From Bacillota bacterium (GTDB lineage Bacteria; Bacillota; Dethiobacteria; Dethiobacterales; Dethiobacteraceae), in the NCBI GenBank assembly GCA_024650095.1, contig JANKMV010000074.1, positions 1 to 8,468 of the forward strand: 8,468 bases of DNA. The letters run 5' to 3'. A program made the position numbers and the translations under genes. Each line of letters begins with the position of its first letter. The stretch's first letter is position 1. Below the pieces are notes generated by a model. The model was not told where the DNA came from. It did no database searches and saw nothing but the letters and a program-made list of their open reading frames with translations. This document shows, in pieces, positions 1 through 7,474 of this stretch.

Positions 1-53
1 CGTTCCCCTTACGTATAAAGTATTATCATGGCAAACACGTTATAAATGTATAA
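1..53 (-). other. Sequence downstream of the MreB stop, window edge
   Basis: An AT-rich hairpin (arms 49-54 and 39-44, loop CATT) overlaps the last base of the stop codon but has no T-run, so it is not a convincing terminator. At 5-10 the minus strand reads AAGGGG, which might be the ribosome binding site of a further gene on the same strand beyond the window. No coding start is visible here. Confidence 0.3.
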
Positions 54-1049
54 CTATCTACTTGCTGTAAAACGTTTTGGTGAGATTAGAGTATGAATGA
101 TTTTATCTAACTGCTCTAATGCTTTACCTGTTCCCAAGGCCACACAAGCAATGGGATCTTCTGCTAGATAAACGTTAACACCCGTTTCATGGGTTAGAAG
201 CTTGCCTAAACCATGAAGCATAGCTCCACCGCCCGTCATAATAATGCCGTGATCTATGACATCGCCTGCTAATTCTGGGGGTGTCATTTCTAAAACATGA
301 CGAACACACTGAATAATATCAGCGAGGGGTTCGCTAATGGCATCTAATACGTGATCGGACGTAGCAACAAGGGACCGTGGCAGACCTGAAACCATATCGC
401 GCCCCCGTATTTCCATCTCTAGCTTTCGTGCGCCTGGGAAAGCCGTCCCTACTTCAATCTTTAATGCTTCGGCAGTTCGTTCACCGATGAGTAAGTTATA
501 CTCTCTTTTTATATAGCGAGCAATGGCTTCATCGAATTTATCGCCTCCGACGCGCACGCTTTCGGTTACCACTGTTTCACCCAACGAGAGCACCGCTACA
601 TCTGAGGTGCCGCCTCCGATATCGATAACCATATGTCCCGAGGCCTGAAAGATATCCAGCCCAGCTCCTAGAGCAGCGGCTCTGGGTTCTTCAATTAAAA
701 AGGCTTCACGGGCACCAGAGCGTAAGACGGCCTCTACCACTGCTTTTTGTTCCACCGTTGTGGTGGCCGCGGGTATACATACGATGACGCGAGGTCGCAA
801 AAGTCTGCGTCCGTCACTTACTTTACCGATGAAATGACGGAGCATTACTTCTGTCACATCAAAGTCGGCAATTACACCTTCCCGCAGCGGTCGAGTTGCA
901 ACAATATTGCCAGGGGTACGTCCCAGCATCCTTCTCGCTTGCTCGCCGACGGCCAAAACTTCTCTTGTATTTTGTTCAATGGCCACAACAGATGGTTCAT
1001 GCAATACGATTCCTTTACCACGCAAATGAACGAGTACCGTGGCGCTGAT
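54..1049 (-). other. mreB: MreB/Mbl-derived segment of the chimera (about residues 1006-1335)
   Basis: This segment encodes a rod-shape actin homologue that normally polymerises under the membrane to guide cell-wall synthesis. [15 protein letters not shown] (1014-1028) corresponds to about residue 20 onward of Mre[21 protein letters not shown] (1047-1066), the phosphate-2 motif [15 protein letters not shown] (1147-1161), [14 protein letters not shown] (1185-1198) and the adenosine-motif [12 protein letters not shown] (1275-1286) are all present. The C-terminus looks natural. Missing are the initiator and the phosphate-1 loop (family pattern DLGTA) with its first beta strand, about 14 residues. 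MreB and Mbl cannot be told apart with certainty; the neighbour genes that would help lie outside the window. An in-frame TTG at 1002-1004, preceded by AAAGGA at 1011-1016, could only give a still shorter form. Confidence 0.92.
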
Positions 1050-4000
1050 AGTTTTACCAGATTCGGGTAGCCCTGCCTCACGAAACGCCTCTACCACATC
1101 CTCTTCTCGCGCTCCGTCGAAAACAGGAGAAGCAATATGGATACCTAGTACTTTCGCAGCCCAACCTAGATGCGTCTCTAAAATTTGGCCAATATTCATT
1201 CGTGAAGGGACTCCTAGCGGATTAAGCACAATCTCTACTGGTGTACCATCGGGCATGAATGGCATATCTTCCTCGGGGAGGATGCGAGAAATAACACCCT
1301 TATTACCGTGACGACCGGCCATTTTATCCCCTTCAGAAATCTTCCGCTTCTGGGCAACATATGCGCGTACCAGCTGATTTACACCAGGTGGGAGTTCATC
1401 CCCTTGTTCACGGGAAAAGACCTTGACATCCACAACCATGCCCGATTCACCATGCGGTACCCTTAGCGACGTATCCCGAACTTCGCGGGCCTTCTCACCA
1501 AAGATAGCACGCAAGAGCCTCTCTTCTGCCGTCAGTTCTGTTTCACCCTTAGGTGTTACTTTACCCACGAGAATATCACCCGCACGCACCTCTGCACCCG
1601 TGCGAATAATACCACGCTCATCGAGGTCCTTTAGTGCATCCTCACCCACATTGGGTATATCACGAGTGATTTCTTCGGGACCTAGTTTAGTATCACGTGC
1701 TTCCGATTCATACTCTTCAATATGGATGGAAGTAAAAACATCTTCCTTGACAACCTTTTCGCTCAAGAGAATTGCATCTTCATAGTTATAGCCTTCCCAA
1801 GGCATAAATGCAACCAACACATTACGACCGAGTGCAAGCTCACCTTGATCCGTTGAAGGCCCATCAGCGATGACATCACCATCCCGCACGAGCTGACCTT
1901 TACGAACAATGGGGCGCTGATTCATACAGGTCCCCTGGTTAGAACGCTTATATTTTTGTAAGGTATAAATATCGCAACCCCGCGGATAGTTCTCTCTAGG
2001 ATCACCAGGGAATACCTCACCCGTTCGTCCATTGATAAAACGGTTTTGTGCTTCGGGATCCTCTTGACGTCGAATTATAATCAGATCTGCAGTGACAAAA
2101 ACGACTTCGCCACCTTTGTCTGCAAGAACCACTACACCCGAATCCCGTGCGGTTATATACTCCATGCCTGTCCCTATTAATGGCGCATCGGCTCGTAATA
2201 ATGGCACTGCCTGACGTTGCATATTAGCACCCATCAGTGCACGGTTAGCATCGTCATTCTCCAAGAAAGGAATGAGTGCAGTCGCCACTGAAACCAATTG
2301 TTTAGGTGAGACGTCCATGAAATCAATGTTAGAAGGTGCTCGCATGATCGTTTCATGCTGATGGCGACACGTAATGCGGTCACTTTGGAAGTACCCTTCA
2401 TCATTGAGAACCGCATTGGCCTGAGCAACGGTATAGTGATCTTCGTCATCTGCGGTTAGATAAACGATTTCTTCCGTAACGCGTCCCACTTTCTTATCCA
2501 CCTTACGATAAGGCGTTTCAATAAAACCATATTCATTAATGCGCCCAAACGTAGATAATGAACCAATCAAACCAATGTTGGGTCCCTCTGGAGTCTCAAT
2601 GGGACACATCCGGCCATAGTGAGAATGGTGAACGTCACGTACTTCAAAACCAGCACGCTCACGACTTAAACCACCAGGACCTAGCGCAGACAATCTTCTT
2701 TTATGTGTTAGTTCTGCCAGTGGATTCGTTTGATCCATAAATTGAGATAATTGGCTAGAACCGAAAAATTCTTTAACTGCGGCAATGACGGGGCGAATAT
2801 TAATCAGAGCTTGTGGCGTAATGGCCTCCACATCCTGAATCGTCATCCTCTCGCGGACAACACGCTCCATTCTAGATAAGCCAATGCGAAATTGGTTTTG
2901 TAGCAATTCGCCCACGCTACGTAAGCGACGATTTCCTAAATGATCAATGTCATCAACATTGCCTAAACCATCCATTAGGTTAAGGATATAACCCACGGTA
3001 GCCACAATATCTTCCTTAGTAAGATTTTTTGTGGTGGTTGGAATCTGTTCATTATTAATGACAACAACCTCTTGTTCGCCATTTTCGAGACGCACACGTG
3101 AAACACCTTTCGCTTCGAACATGCGGGCCAACTCTACAGTTACCACATCTCCTGCACGTGCGAGGGTGTTATTTTCGGCATCCACAACGTTTTCAACTAA
3201 CGTACGGTCGGCAACACGTGGCATAAAAGATAGCTTTTTGTTAATCTTGTAGCGACCAACACGCGCAAAGTCATACCGTTTAGGCTCGAAAAAGAGGGAT
3301 TCAAAAAGTGAACGTGCATTGTCCACATTCAAAGGTTCCCCTGGCCGTAAACGCTTATAGATTTCTAAAATCCCCGATTCAAAAGAATCAGTATGGTCCT
3401 TTTCCAGTGTGGCGAGGATACGTGGATCATGGTCGTATAGAGCCAAAATATCATTATTAGTACCAAAACCAATGGCACGCAGAAGTACCGTAACCGGCAC
3501 TTTCCGAGTACGGTCCACACGGACATAAACGACATCATTAATATCGGTTTCGTATTCCAACCAGGCTCCACGGTTGGGTATAATCACTCCTGAAAATAAC
3601 GATTTACCGCTAAAGTCAATTTGCTCCTTAAAATAGACGCCAGGTGAACGGACCAACTGACTGACGATTACACGTTCTGCACCATTAATAATAAAGGTGC
3701 CGTTTTCCGTCATCAGAGGGAAATCACCCATAAATACTTCCTGCTCTTTTACTTCACCGGTTTCTTTGTTAATAAGGCGAACCCGCACCCGCAACGGCAC
3801 CGAAAAGGTGGCATCACGTTCTTTGCATTCATCTACGGAATACTTGGGTTCCCCCAGGGAATATCCAATGAATTCCAGCACTAGATTCCCTGTAAAATCC
3901 TGAATCGGCGAAATCTCTGTAAACATTTCCTGTAGACCTTCTTTTAGGAACCACCGGTATGATGTTTGCTGGATCTCAATAAGATTGGGCAGATCAAGGA

Positions 4001-4061
4001 CTTCGTCAATCTGGGCATAGTTGCGGCGCTCCCTTGTTCCCGTGTCGATGACTTTGAACAT
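54..4061 (-). CDS. rpoB: In-frame chimera: RNA polymerase beta subunit (RpoB) N-terminal 1004 residues fused to MreB/Mbl
   Basis: This is one open frame of 1335 codons, ATG to TAG. Residues 1 to about 1004 are a canonical RNA polymerase beta subunit, the catalytic partner of beta-prime in transcription. The rifampicin region is at about 434-460, with Q440, D443, H453 and S458 matching sensitive E. coli positions 513, 516, 526 and 531. The catalytic-site motif [12 protein letters not shown] is at 911-922, followed by [13 protein letters not shown] at 955-967. Just after GLPESGKT, where the family continues with LYDGRTGE, the frame becomes an MreB-family protein (about 1007-1335). The about 131 residues missing correspond to E. 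coli 1212-1342, including the initiating-nucleotide contact H1237 and the beta-prime-binding end. There are no stops or frameshifts. The start follows an in-frame TGA at 4062-4064 and an AGGAG at 4073-4077. What is seen is the fusion; whether it is real or an assembly chimera is undecided. As sole beta subunit it should not work. Confidence 0.97.
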   Translation of the reverse strand: MFKVIDTGTRERRNYAQIDEVLDLPNLIEIQQTSYRWFLKEGLQEMFTEISPIQDFTGNLVLEFIGYSLGEPKYSVDECKERDATFSVPLRVRVRLINKETGEVKEQEVFMGDFPLMTENGTFIINGAERVIVSQLVRSPGVYFKEQIDFSGKSLFSGVIIPNRGAWLEYETDINDVVYVRVDRTRKVPVTVLLRAIGFGTNNDILALYDHDPRILATLEKDHTDSFESGILEIYKRLRPGEPLNVDNARSLFESLFFEPKRYDFARVGRYKINKKLSFMPRVADRTLVENVVDAENNTLARAGDVVTVELARMFEAKGVSRVRLENGEQEVVVINNEQIPTTTKNLTKEDIVATVGYILNLMDGLGNVDDIDHLGNRRLRSVGELLQNQFRIGLSRMERVVRERMTIQDVEAITPQALINIRPVIAAVKEFFGSSQLSQFMDQTNPLAELTHKRRLSALGPGGLSRERAGFEVRDVHHSHYGRMCPIETPEGPNIGLIGSLSTFGRINEYGFIETPYRKVDKKVGRVTEEIVYLTADDEDHYTVAQANAVLNDEGYFQSDRITCRHQHETIMRAPSNIDFMDVSPKQLVSVATALIPFLENDDANRALMGANMQRQAVPLLRADAPLIGTGMEYITARDSGVVVLADKGGEVVFVTADLIIIRRQEDPEAQNRFINGRTGEVFPGDPRENYPRGCDIYTLQKYKRSNQGTCMNQRPIVRKGQLVRDGDVIADGPSTDQGELALGRNVLVAFMPWEGYNYEDAILLSEKVVKEDVFTSIHIEEYESEARDTKLGPEEITRDIPNVGEDALKDLDERGIIRTGAEVRAGDILVGKVTPKGETELTAEERLLRAIFGEKAREVRDTSLRVPHGESGMVVDVKVFSREQGDELPPGVNQLVRAYVAQKRKISEGDKMAGRHGNKGVISRILPEEDMPFMPDGTPVEIVLNPLGVPSRMNIGQILETHLGWAAKVLGIHIASPVFDGAREEDVVEAFREAGLPESGKTISATVLVHLRGKGIVLHEPSVVAIEQNTREVLAVGEQARRMLGRTPGNIVATRPLREGVIADFDVTEVMLRHFIGKVSDGRRLLRPRVIVCIPAATTTVEQKAVVEAVLRSGAREAFLIEEPRAAALGAGLDIFQASGHMVIDIGGGTSDVAVLSLGETVVTESVRVGGDKFDEAIARYIKREYNLLIGERTAEALKIEVGTAFPGARKLEMEIRGRDMVSGLPRSLVATSDHVLDAISEPLADIIQCVRHVLEMTPPELAGDVIDHGIIMTGGGAMLHGLGKLLTHETGVNVYLAEDPIACVALGTGKALEQLDKIIHTLISPKRFTASR
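1041..1052 (-). other. RpoB/MreB fusion junction
   Basis: Codons 1002-1008 read G K T I S A T. GKT belongs to the RpoB motif GLPESGKT, and S-A-T-V-L-V fits the MreB pattern after the DLG of phosphate-1. The isoleucine at 1047-1049 could come from either parent. The break is therefore between about 1044 and 1050. No insertion sequence, direct repeat or inverted repeat is visible at the join, and base composition does not change noticeably across it. Confidence 0.88.
1050..4061 (-). other. rpoB: RpoB-derived segment of the chimera (residues 1-1004)
   Basis: This part aligns by eye with beta subunits without a gap: N-terminus with [20 protein letters not shown] (7-26), protrusion and lobe regions, rifampicin pocket, [14 protein letters not shown] (486-499), and the hybrid-binding region up to SGKT (1001-1004). 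A complete clostridial beta would need roughly 130-190 more residues. All visible key residues up to the break are conserved, so the segment has not been drifting as a pseudogene. Confidence 0.93.
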
Positions 4062-4070
4062 TCAGGCATT

Positions 4071-4080
4071 CACTCCTGTC
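4071..4080 (-). promoter_or_regulatory. rpoB ribosome binding site with an extra upstream ATG
   Basis: AGGAG lies 11 bases before the rpoB ATG at 4061, which is long, and 3 bases before another ATG at 4067-4069, which is short. The upstream ATG is out of frame and opens a 41-codon frame inside rpoB that resembles nothing. The RpoB start at 4061 is fixed by the family N-terminus and by an in-frame TGA immediately before it. Confidence 0.6.
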
Positions 4081-4169
4081 CCTAGGTTTTACCCCATTAT
4101 GAAAATAACAACACTTTTCCAAAAGAATACATACTTTCTTGCCTGTGTAACGGTCTGCTAATGGGAAAT

Positions 4170-4199
4170 ATTCTACCATACAGACAGCAAAAAATGTAA
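4170..4199 (-). promoter_or_regulatory. Candidate second promoter for rpoB
   Basis: TTACAT (4194-4199) and TAGAAT (4170-4175) are separated by 18 bases, with an extended TGn immediately before the -10. It would start transcripts near 4163, giving a leader of about 100 bases. The -35 is imperfect and the region is AT-rich, so chance is possible. Confidence 0.4.
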
Positions 4200-4283
4200 G
4201 GGAATCATAACTTCTTATTCTGTCCCTTTCGTCAATCCGATATACATAAATATAGCAAAGTAGGCAATGTTAAGCAGTTTATA

Positions 4284-4312
4284 ATAATATCACAAACGTT
4301 TCCATATGTCAA
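4284..4312 (-). promoter_or_regulatory. Sigma-A promoter for rpoB
   Basis: A consensus TTGACA (4307-4312) lies 17 bases from TATTAT (4284-4289), with TGA just before the -10 as an extended element. The expected start is near 4277. It lies downstream of the rplL terminator and upstream of rpoB on the same strand, so it can supply RNA polymerase independently of the ribosomal genes. Confidence 0.82.
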
Positions 4313-4397
4313 GAAAAGAGGATTATTTTTCCCCACATAAAGATGCTTACCCTTATCTATGCTTTAACGCAAGCAATTTAGTACTAGCTACAGCAGC

Positions 4398-4416
4398 CGC
4401 TTGCTAATTGCAAGCG
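4398..4416 (-). other. 7-bp hairpin between rplL terminator and rpoB promoter
   Basis: CGCTTGC and GCAAGCG are perfectly complementary around a 5-base loop. A third GCTTGC-containing copy at about 4369-4375 could compete for pairing. There is no T-run, so it is not a terminator; a processing site or chance are both possible. Confidence 0.4.
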
Positions 4417-4445
4417 ATATTCTACAGACCAGTACAGGATATGGC

Positions 4446-4473
4446 AAAAAGACACCCGCGAGGGGTGCCTTTT
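4446..4473 (-). terminator. Intrinsic terminator after rplL
   Basis: An 11-bp stem (AAAAGGCACCC with GGGTGTCTTTT, one G-U pair) with a 5-base loop is followed by a run of five T (4446-4450). It begins 15 bases after the rplL stop. It should end or attenuate rplJL transcripts, allowing far more L7/L12 than RNA polymerase. Confidence 0.88.
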
Positions 4474-4488
4474 AACCTGATCAAAAAA

Positions 4489-4863
4489 TTACTTGACTTC
4501 GACGCTGGCACCAGCATCGGTAAGTTTAACTCTAAGAGCTTCAGCTTCGTCTTTGCTGATTTTTTCCTTAACAGCTTTAGGAGCTTCATCAACTAGACCC
4601 TTTGCTTCCTTTAGACCTAGCCCAGTTACTTCGCGCACAATTTTAATGACGCCGACTTTTTTATCTCCAGGGGCTGTAAGAATTACGTCAAACTCACTTT
4701 GCTCTTCAGCAGCGGGAGCATCAGAAGCGGCAGGCATAGCAGCCATAGCCATGGGAGCAGCAGCAGAAACACCAAATTCTTCTTCAAAAGCCTTTACCAA
4801 CTCAGACAGTTCAAGCACTGTCATTTCTTTAACAATTTCAAGAACTTCATTAATTTTAGACAT
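4489..4863 (-). CDS. rplL: 50S ribosomal protein L7/L12
   Basis: This 124-residue acidic stalk protein binds the L10 C-terminus as dimers and recruits and activates elongation-factor GTPases on the large subunit. The N-terminal dimerisation helices are at about 1-31, an Ala/Met/Pro-rich flexible hinge at about 33-54, and the compact C-terminal domain at 57-124, with the factor-binding stretch [18 protein letters not shown]. Length is normal. The start is preceded by GAAGGAGG nine bases upstream. It follows rplJ by 58 bases; this spacer contains a 10-base A-run (minus strand, 4895-4904) but no terminator. A strong terminator follows the stop. Expression is probably set with rplJ by the L10 leader upstream. 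Confidence 0.98.
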   Translation of the reverse strand: MSKINEVLEIVKEMTVLELSELVKAFEEEFGVSAAAPMAMAAMPAASDAPAAEEQSEFDVILTAPGDKKVGVIKIVREVTGLGLKEAKGLVDEAPKAVKEKISKDEAEALRVKLTDAGASVEVK

Positions 4864-4921
4864 TTATTATTTCCTCCTTCAGTATTGTACATAATTTTTT
4901 TTTTAATAATAGCAGTGATAC

Positions 4922-5452
4922 TTATGCTTCTGTAGCCCTCTGTTCGCGCACTGCGTCAAGCGTGCCAACAAACTTACGCAAGACACCTTGTGCGACACCA
5001 GCAAATGCGGTCATGGGTGAGGCGAAGGTACCTGCCACTTGGGCCAACAGGACCTCGCGCGGTGGCAGATCCGCTAATAACTTAATGCGAGCCGGGTCTA
5101 TCAAAACACCTTCTAGTAAACCACCCTTTAGCTCTAGCTTATCAAATTCCTTGGCATACTTTGTCAAGACTTTGGCAGGAGCTACCGGGTCATCAAAGCC
5201 ATAGGCGATGGCTGTCGGTCCTTCAAAATAGTCATCCAACACTTCATATCCCAATTCATGGGCAGCAATCCTTGCCAACGTGTTCTTCACAACCACATAT
5301 TTTACATTTTCGGCACGCAGTGCGCGGCGCAATGTTGTAATTTGCTCCACATTCAGGCCCCGATAATCTGTGACGATGGCTGCTTTGGCTTGGGATAAAT
5401 CGTCTTTTACTTCTGCTATAACTTGTTTTTTCTCCAGTTTAGTTACGCTCAT
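4922..5452 (-). CDS. rplJ: 50S ribosomal protein L10
   Basis: L10 is the base of the ribosomal stalk: its N-terminal domain binds 23S rRNA and its C-terminal helix carries L7/L12 dimers. The 176-residue protein shows the family pattern: KLEKKQVIAEVKDDLSQAKA at 5-24, TDYRGLNVEQITTLRRALR at 28-46, VVKNTLARIA, the GPTAIAYG segment, then the ASPM/FAGVAQGVLR region and a short C-terminal helix. The start has an AAAGGAGGTGG site 4-8 bases upstream. In the family, the L10-L7/L12 complex represses its own mRNA through the L10 leader, which is present at 5590-5650. Nothing is unusual in the protein. Confidence 0.98.
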   Translation of the reverse strand: MSVTKLEKKQVIAEVKDDLSQAKAAIVTDYRGLNVEQITTLRRALRAENVKYVVVKNTLARIAAHELGYEVLDDYFEGPTAIAYGFDDPVAPAKVLTKYAKEFDKLELKGGLLEGVLIDPARIKLLADLPPREVLLAQVAGTFASPMTAFAGVAQGVLRKFVGTLDAVREQRATEA

Positions 5453-5520
5453 CGTTCCACCTCCTTTACGTACCAGTCAGGATGATCTTACTAAATGAAA
5501 AGTAAATAGCTCCATACTGT

Positions 5521-5558
5521 ATAAAATGGCCTCCGTGTGTCTGCACACGGAGGCCATT
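5521..5558 (-). terminator. Attenuator terminator in the rplJ leader
   Basis: A perfect 15-bp stem (arms 5525-5539 and 5544-5558, core GGCCTCCGTGTG) with a four-base loop runs straight into TTTTAT. It lies 70 bases upstream of rplJ and downstream of the L10 leader, so most transcripts from the rplJ promoter could end here unless the leader fold prevents it. This fits the known Firmicute arrangement. Confidence 0.92.
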
Positions 5559-5589
5559 GATGTTGAATTTAAGCAACACTTTTGACATT

Positions 5590-5650
5590 CCGACCTCGGC
5601 AGGCGTCTTCACCTTAAGCCCTTAAGGGCACCTGCTGTCTGCAGCCTTAA
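5590..5650 (-). ncRNA. L10 leader (autoregulatory mRNA element)
   Basis: The minus strand contains the hallmark AGACAGCAGG (5631-5640) and CCTGCCGAGG (5593-5602), which pair as GCAGG/CCTGC. Between them lies a CCTTAA-GGGC-TTAAGG hairpin. This is the conserved L10 leader, to which the L10-L7/L12 complex binds to regulate rplJL. It sits between its own promoter and an attenuator hairpin, as expected. Confidence 0.9.
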
Positions 5651-5681
5651 ACGTACTTTTCAATTTATACATACTCGGGTA

Positions 5682-5710
5682 ATTGTATCATAGGCACCCG
5701 CTTTTTGCAA
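5682..5710 (-). promoter_or_regulatory. Sigma-A promoter of rplJ-rplL
   Basis: TTGCAA (5705-5710), 17 bases, then TACAAT (5682-5687) with an extended TGA before the -10. The -35 starts six bases after the rplA stop, and the expected start near 5675 lies shortly before the L10 leader. No terminator separates it from rplA, so read-through from upstream also reaches the leader. Confidence 0.8.
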
Positions 5711-5716
5711 GATTAA

Positions 5717-6427
5717 TTATTTCGTTTTGCCCAGCAGCGCGGCCTTTTGCGCGCTCACAGCAACTCCAGGTCCCATGGTGGAGGATATTGTGATGGAACG
5801 CATGTACTGACCTTTAGCTGCAGCTGGTTTCACTTTAAGCAAAGTATCAATAATAGTGTAGAAGTTTTCGAGTAACTTCTCCACTGTAAATGACCCTTTG
5901 CCAATGGGGACATGGACAATACCGCTCTTGTCTACACGATATTCCACTTTACCCGCTTTGATTTCATTGATGGCACGGGTGACATCTACAGTTACTGTTC
6001 CGGTTTTAGGGTTTGGCATCAAACCTTTGGGTCCTAACACACGACCCAGTTTTCCTACCATGCCCATCATATCCGGGGTAGCAACCGCTACATCAAACCC
6101 AAACCAACCACCGTCAATTTTAGCAATCAAATCTTCAGCGCCAACAAAATCTGCACCGGCAACTTCCGCTTCCTTGGCTTTATCGCCTTTAGCAAAAACA
6201 GCGACGGTAACATCTTTACCAATTCCAGCAGGAAGCACAACAGCACCTCGTACTTGTTGATCTGCATGCTTGGGATTAACTCCCAGCTTAACTGCTAGTT
6301 CAACTGTTCCATCAAACTTTGTTGTAATAGTTTTTTGTACCAGTTCCATCGCTTCCGTTGGCTCATAGAGCATTTCAGGATCGATGAGTTTTTTGGCTTC
6401 TACATATTTCTTTCCGTGTTTAGCCAT
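5717..6427 (-). CDS. rplA: 50S ribosomal protein L1
   Basis: L1 forms the mobile L1 stalk that helps release tRNA from the E site. The 236-residue protein starts MAKHGKKY; the upstream extension to 6514 is rejected because it would overlap the end of rplK and adds no family sequence, while AAGGAGG sits seven bases before the chosen ATG. Visible signatures are [20 protein letters not shown] at 39-58, the L1 motif within 125-145 ([16 protein letters not shown]), and [15 protein letters not shown] near the end. Length is normal. The 73-base spacer to rplK can form RNA helices (see 6442-6492). L1 is known to repress its own operon by binding mRNA that mimics its rRNA site. No terminator follows; the next promoter begins at once. 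Confidence 0.97.
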   Translation of the reverse strand: MAKHGKKYVEAKKLIDPEMLYEPTEAMELVQKTITTKFDGTVELAVKLGVNPKHADQQVRGAVVLPAGIGKDVTVAVFAKGDKAKEAEVAGADFVGAEDLIAKIDGGWFGFDVAVATPDMMGMVGKLGRVLGPKGLMPNPKTGTVTVDVTRAINEIKAGKVEYRVDKSGIVHVPIGKGSFTVEKLLENFYTIIDTLLKVKPAAAKGQYMRSITISSTMGPGVAVSAQKAALLGKTK

Positions 6428-6441
6428 TAGTTTCCCTCCTT

Positions 6442-6492
6442 GTGGTGCGAGCGAGGCGGCATCACCTCTCCCACGAATTATCAGGCTCGTGG
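6442..6492 (-). promoter_or_regulatory. Possible L1-binding or translation-control RNA structure in the rplK-rplA spacer
   Basis: One fold pairs GTGG-GAG-AGG (6465-6474) with CCT, CTC and CCAC (6454-6456, 6449-6451, 6442-6445), with two small bulges and an 8-base loop, ending directly before the rplA AAGGAGG. A competing fold pairs CCACGA (6487-6492) with TCGTGG (6471-6476) and uses the same GTGG. L1-binding mRNA structures are known near L11-L1 genes in many bacteria; assigning this one to L1 is inference. Confidence 0.5.
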
Positions 6493-6500
6493 CCTGTAAA

Positions 6501-6923
6501 CTACTTAATGACAATACCCATACTACGGGCCGTACCTTCCACCATCTTCATCGCGGCTTCCACATCGTTGGCATTTAGATCTTCCATTTTTAGCTGCGCA
6601 ATTTCACGAACTTGATCTTGTGATAGCGTTGCTACTTTCACCTTGTTCGGTTGACCAGACGCAGTATCAAGCCCAGCTGCTTTTTTCAATAAAACAGCGG
6701 CAGGGGGTGTCTTTGTGATAAAGGTGAAAGAACGGTCCTCCATAATGGTGATAACAACGGGAATAACTAAACCCGCTTGTTGTGCCGTGCGTTCATTGAA
6801 TTCTTTACAAAAGCCCATGATGTTTACACCGTGCTGACCGAGGGCGGGGCCGACCGGAGGCGCGGGTGTGGCTTTGCCGGCGGGAATTTGCAACTTAACC
6901 ATACCTTTTACTTTCTTTGCCAT
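6501..6923 (-). CDS. rplK: 50S ribosomal protein L11
   Basis: L11 is part of the GTPase-associated centre and the base of the stalk, and its N-terminal domain is where thiopeptide antibiotics such as thiostrepton act. The 140-residue protein has the basic start [20 protein letters not shown], the proline-rich hinge (prolines 20, 22, 23 and 26) with [32 protein letters not shown] in the middle, and a C-terminal rRNA-binding domain ending in [11 protein letters not shown]. Hinge prolines are intact, so no resistance-type change is seen. The start is preceded by GGAGGTG. It follows nusG by 21 bases, indicating cotranscription. Confidence 0.98.
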   Translation of the reverse strand: MAKKVKGMVKLQIPAGKATPAPPVGPALGQHGVNIMGFCKEFNERTAQQAGLVIPVVITIMEDRSFTFITKTPPAAVLLKKAAGLDTASGQPNKVKVATLSQDQVREIAQLKMEDLNANDVEAAMKMVEGTARSMGIVIK

Positions 6924-6944
6924 GCGTTTACACCTCCAATCGTA

Positions 6945-7469
6945 CTAAAGCTTTTCAACCTGATAAAATTCCAGTTCCACCGGTGTTTCCCGGCCAAACA
7001 TAGAAACAAGTACTTTGATTTTGCGTCTGTCGGGCAAAACCTCTTCGACATTGCCAACAAAATTAGTAAACGGACCATCAATCACACGAACACCTTCGCC
7101 CGCTTCAAAATTGATTTTTGGTTTTGGATCATCCATACCCATTTGCTTAAGTATTTGTGCAATTTCTGCCGATGAAAGAGGAATTGGCTTCGAACCTGGA
7201 CCAACAAATCCGGTAACTCCAGGCGTATTTCGCACAACGTACCACGAATCATCCGTGATGGTCATTTCCACAAGGACGTACCCAGGGAAGACCTTTTTTA
7301 AAGTTTCCTTTTTCTTACCATTTTTAATTTCGATTTCTTTTTCCATGGGAACAAGCACACGAAAGATCTTGTCTTGCATCTCCATGGATTCAACACGTTT
7401 TTCCAAATTCGTTTTCACTTTGTTTTCATAGCCCGCATATGTGTGAATCACATACCAGTTTTTATCCAT
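6945..7469 (-). CDS. nusG: Transcription termination/antitermination factor NusG
   Basis: NusG binds the RNA polymerase clamp to modulate elongation, pausing and Rho action, and can couple transcription to ribosomes. The 174-residue protein has the NGN domain at about 1-115, with [19 protein letters not shown] at 4-22, FPGYVLVEM at 61-69 and [10 protein letters not shown] at 81-90. The C-terminal KOW domain is at about 121-174, with [19 protein letters not shown]. Length is typical. The start is certain from the family N-terminus and there is no alternative start upstream, yet its AAGGAGG lies 20 bases away, with a small hairpin between them (see 7475-7496). The gene follows secE by 28 bases in the same operon. 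Confidence 0.98.
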   Translation of the reverse strand: MDKNWYVIHTYAGYENKVKTNLEKRVESMEMQDKIFRVLVPMEKEIEIKNGKKKETLKKVFPGYVLVEMTITDDSWYVVRNTPGVTGFVGPGSKPIPLSSAEIAQILKQMGMDDPKPKINFEAGEGVRVIDGPFTNFVGNVEEVLPDRRKIKVLVSMFGRETPVELEFYQVEKL

Positions 7470-7474
7470 AGGCG

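Larger units (their letters stand above)
4062..4488 (-). other. 427-base rplL-rpoB intergenic region
   Basis: No gene is supported here. In transcription order it holds the rplL terminator (4446-4473), a 7-bp hairpin without T-run (arms 4410-4416 and 4398-4404), a strong promoter (4284-4312), a weaker second promoter candidate (4170-4199), an A/T-rich untranslated leader of roughly 100-215 bases, and the rpoB ribosome binding site (AGGAG, 4073-4077). A GTCTG/CAGAC long-range pairing is possible in the leader around 4155-4185. Confidence 0.75.

Noticed and set aside
434..533. Walker-type ATP site formed by the new SGKT at the junction
   Set aside because: SGKT (residues 1001-1004, around 1050-1061 in the DNA) is normal RpoB sequence, lacks the GxxxxGK spacing, and has no Walker B partner; the DNA at the stated range is ordinary MreB coding sequence.
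1000..1100. Transposon or site-specific recombination at the RpoB/MreB join
   Set aside because: No inverted repeats, target duplications or attachment-like core could be found around the junction.
747..1311. Plus-strand open frames opposite the chimera junction
   Set aside because: They are antisense shadows of conserved minus-strand coding sequence, with no family resemblance or ribosome binding sites.
2688..2765. Rifampicin-resistance changes in RpoB
   Set aside because: Q440, D443, H453 and S458 all match sensitive residues, so no resistance allele is visible.
4895..4904. Ten-base A/T run between rplJ and rplL
   Set aside because: On the transcribed strand it is an A-run without a hairpin, so not a terminator; it lies in non-coding sequence and needs no special explanation.
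4493..4935. Plus-strand frames of up to 133 codons opposite rplL
   Set aside because: They arise from the codon pattern of the Ala-rich rplL on the other strand; low-complexity Ser/Ala content and no homology recognised.
6428..6514. Longer L1 start giving a 265-residue protein
   Set aside because: The extra 29 residues do not resemble L1, would overlap rplK, and have no good ribosome binding site; ATG at 6427 has AAGGAGG seven bases upstream and matches the family start.
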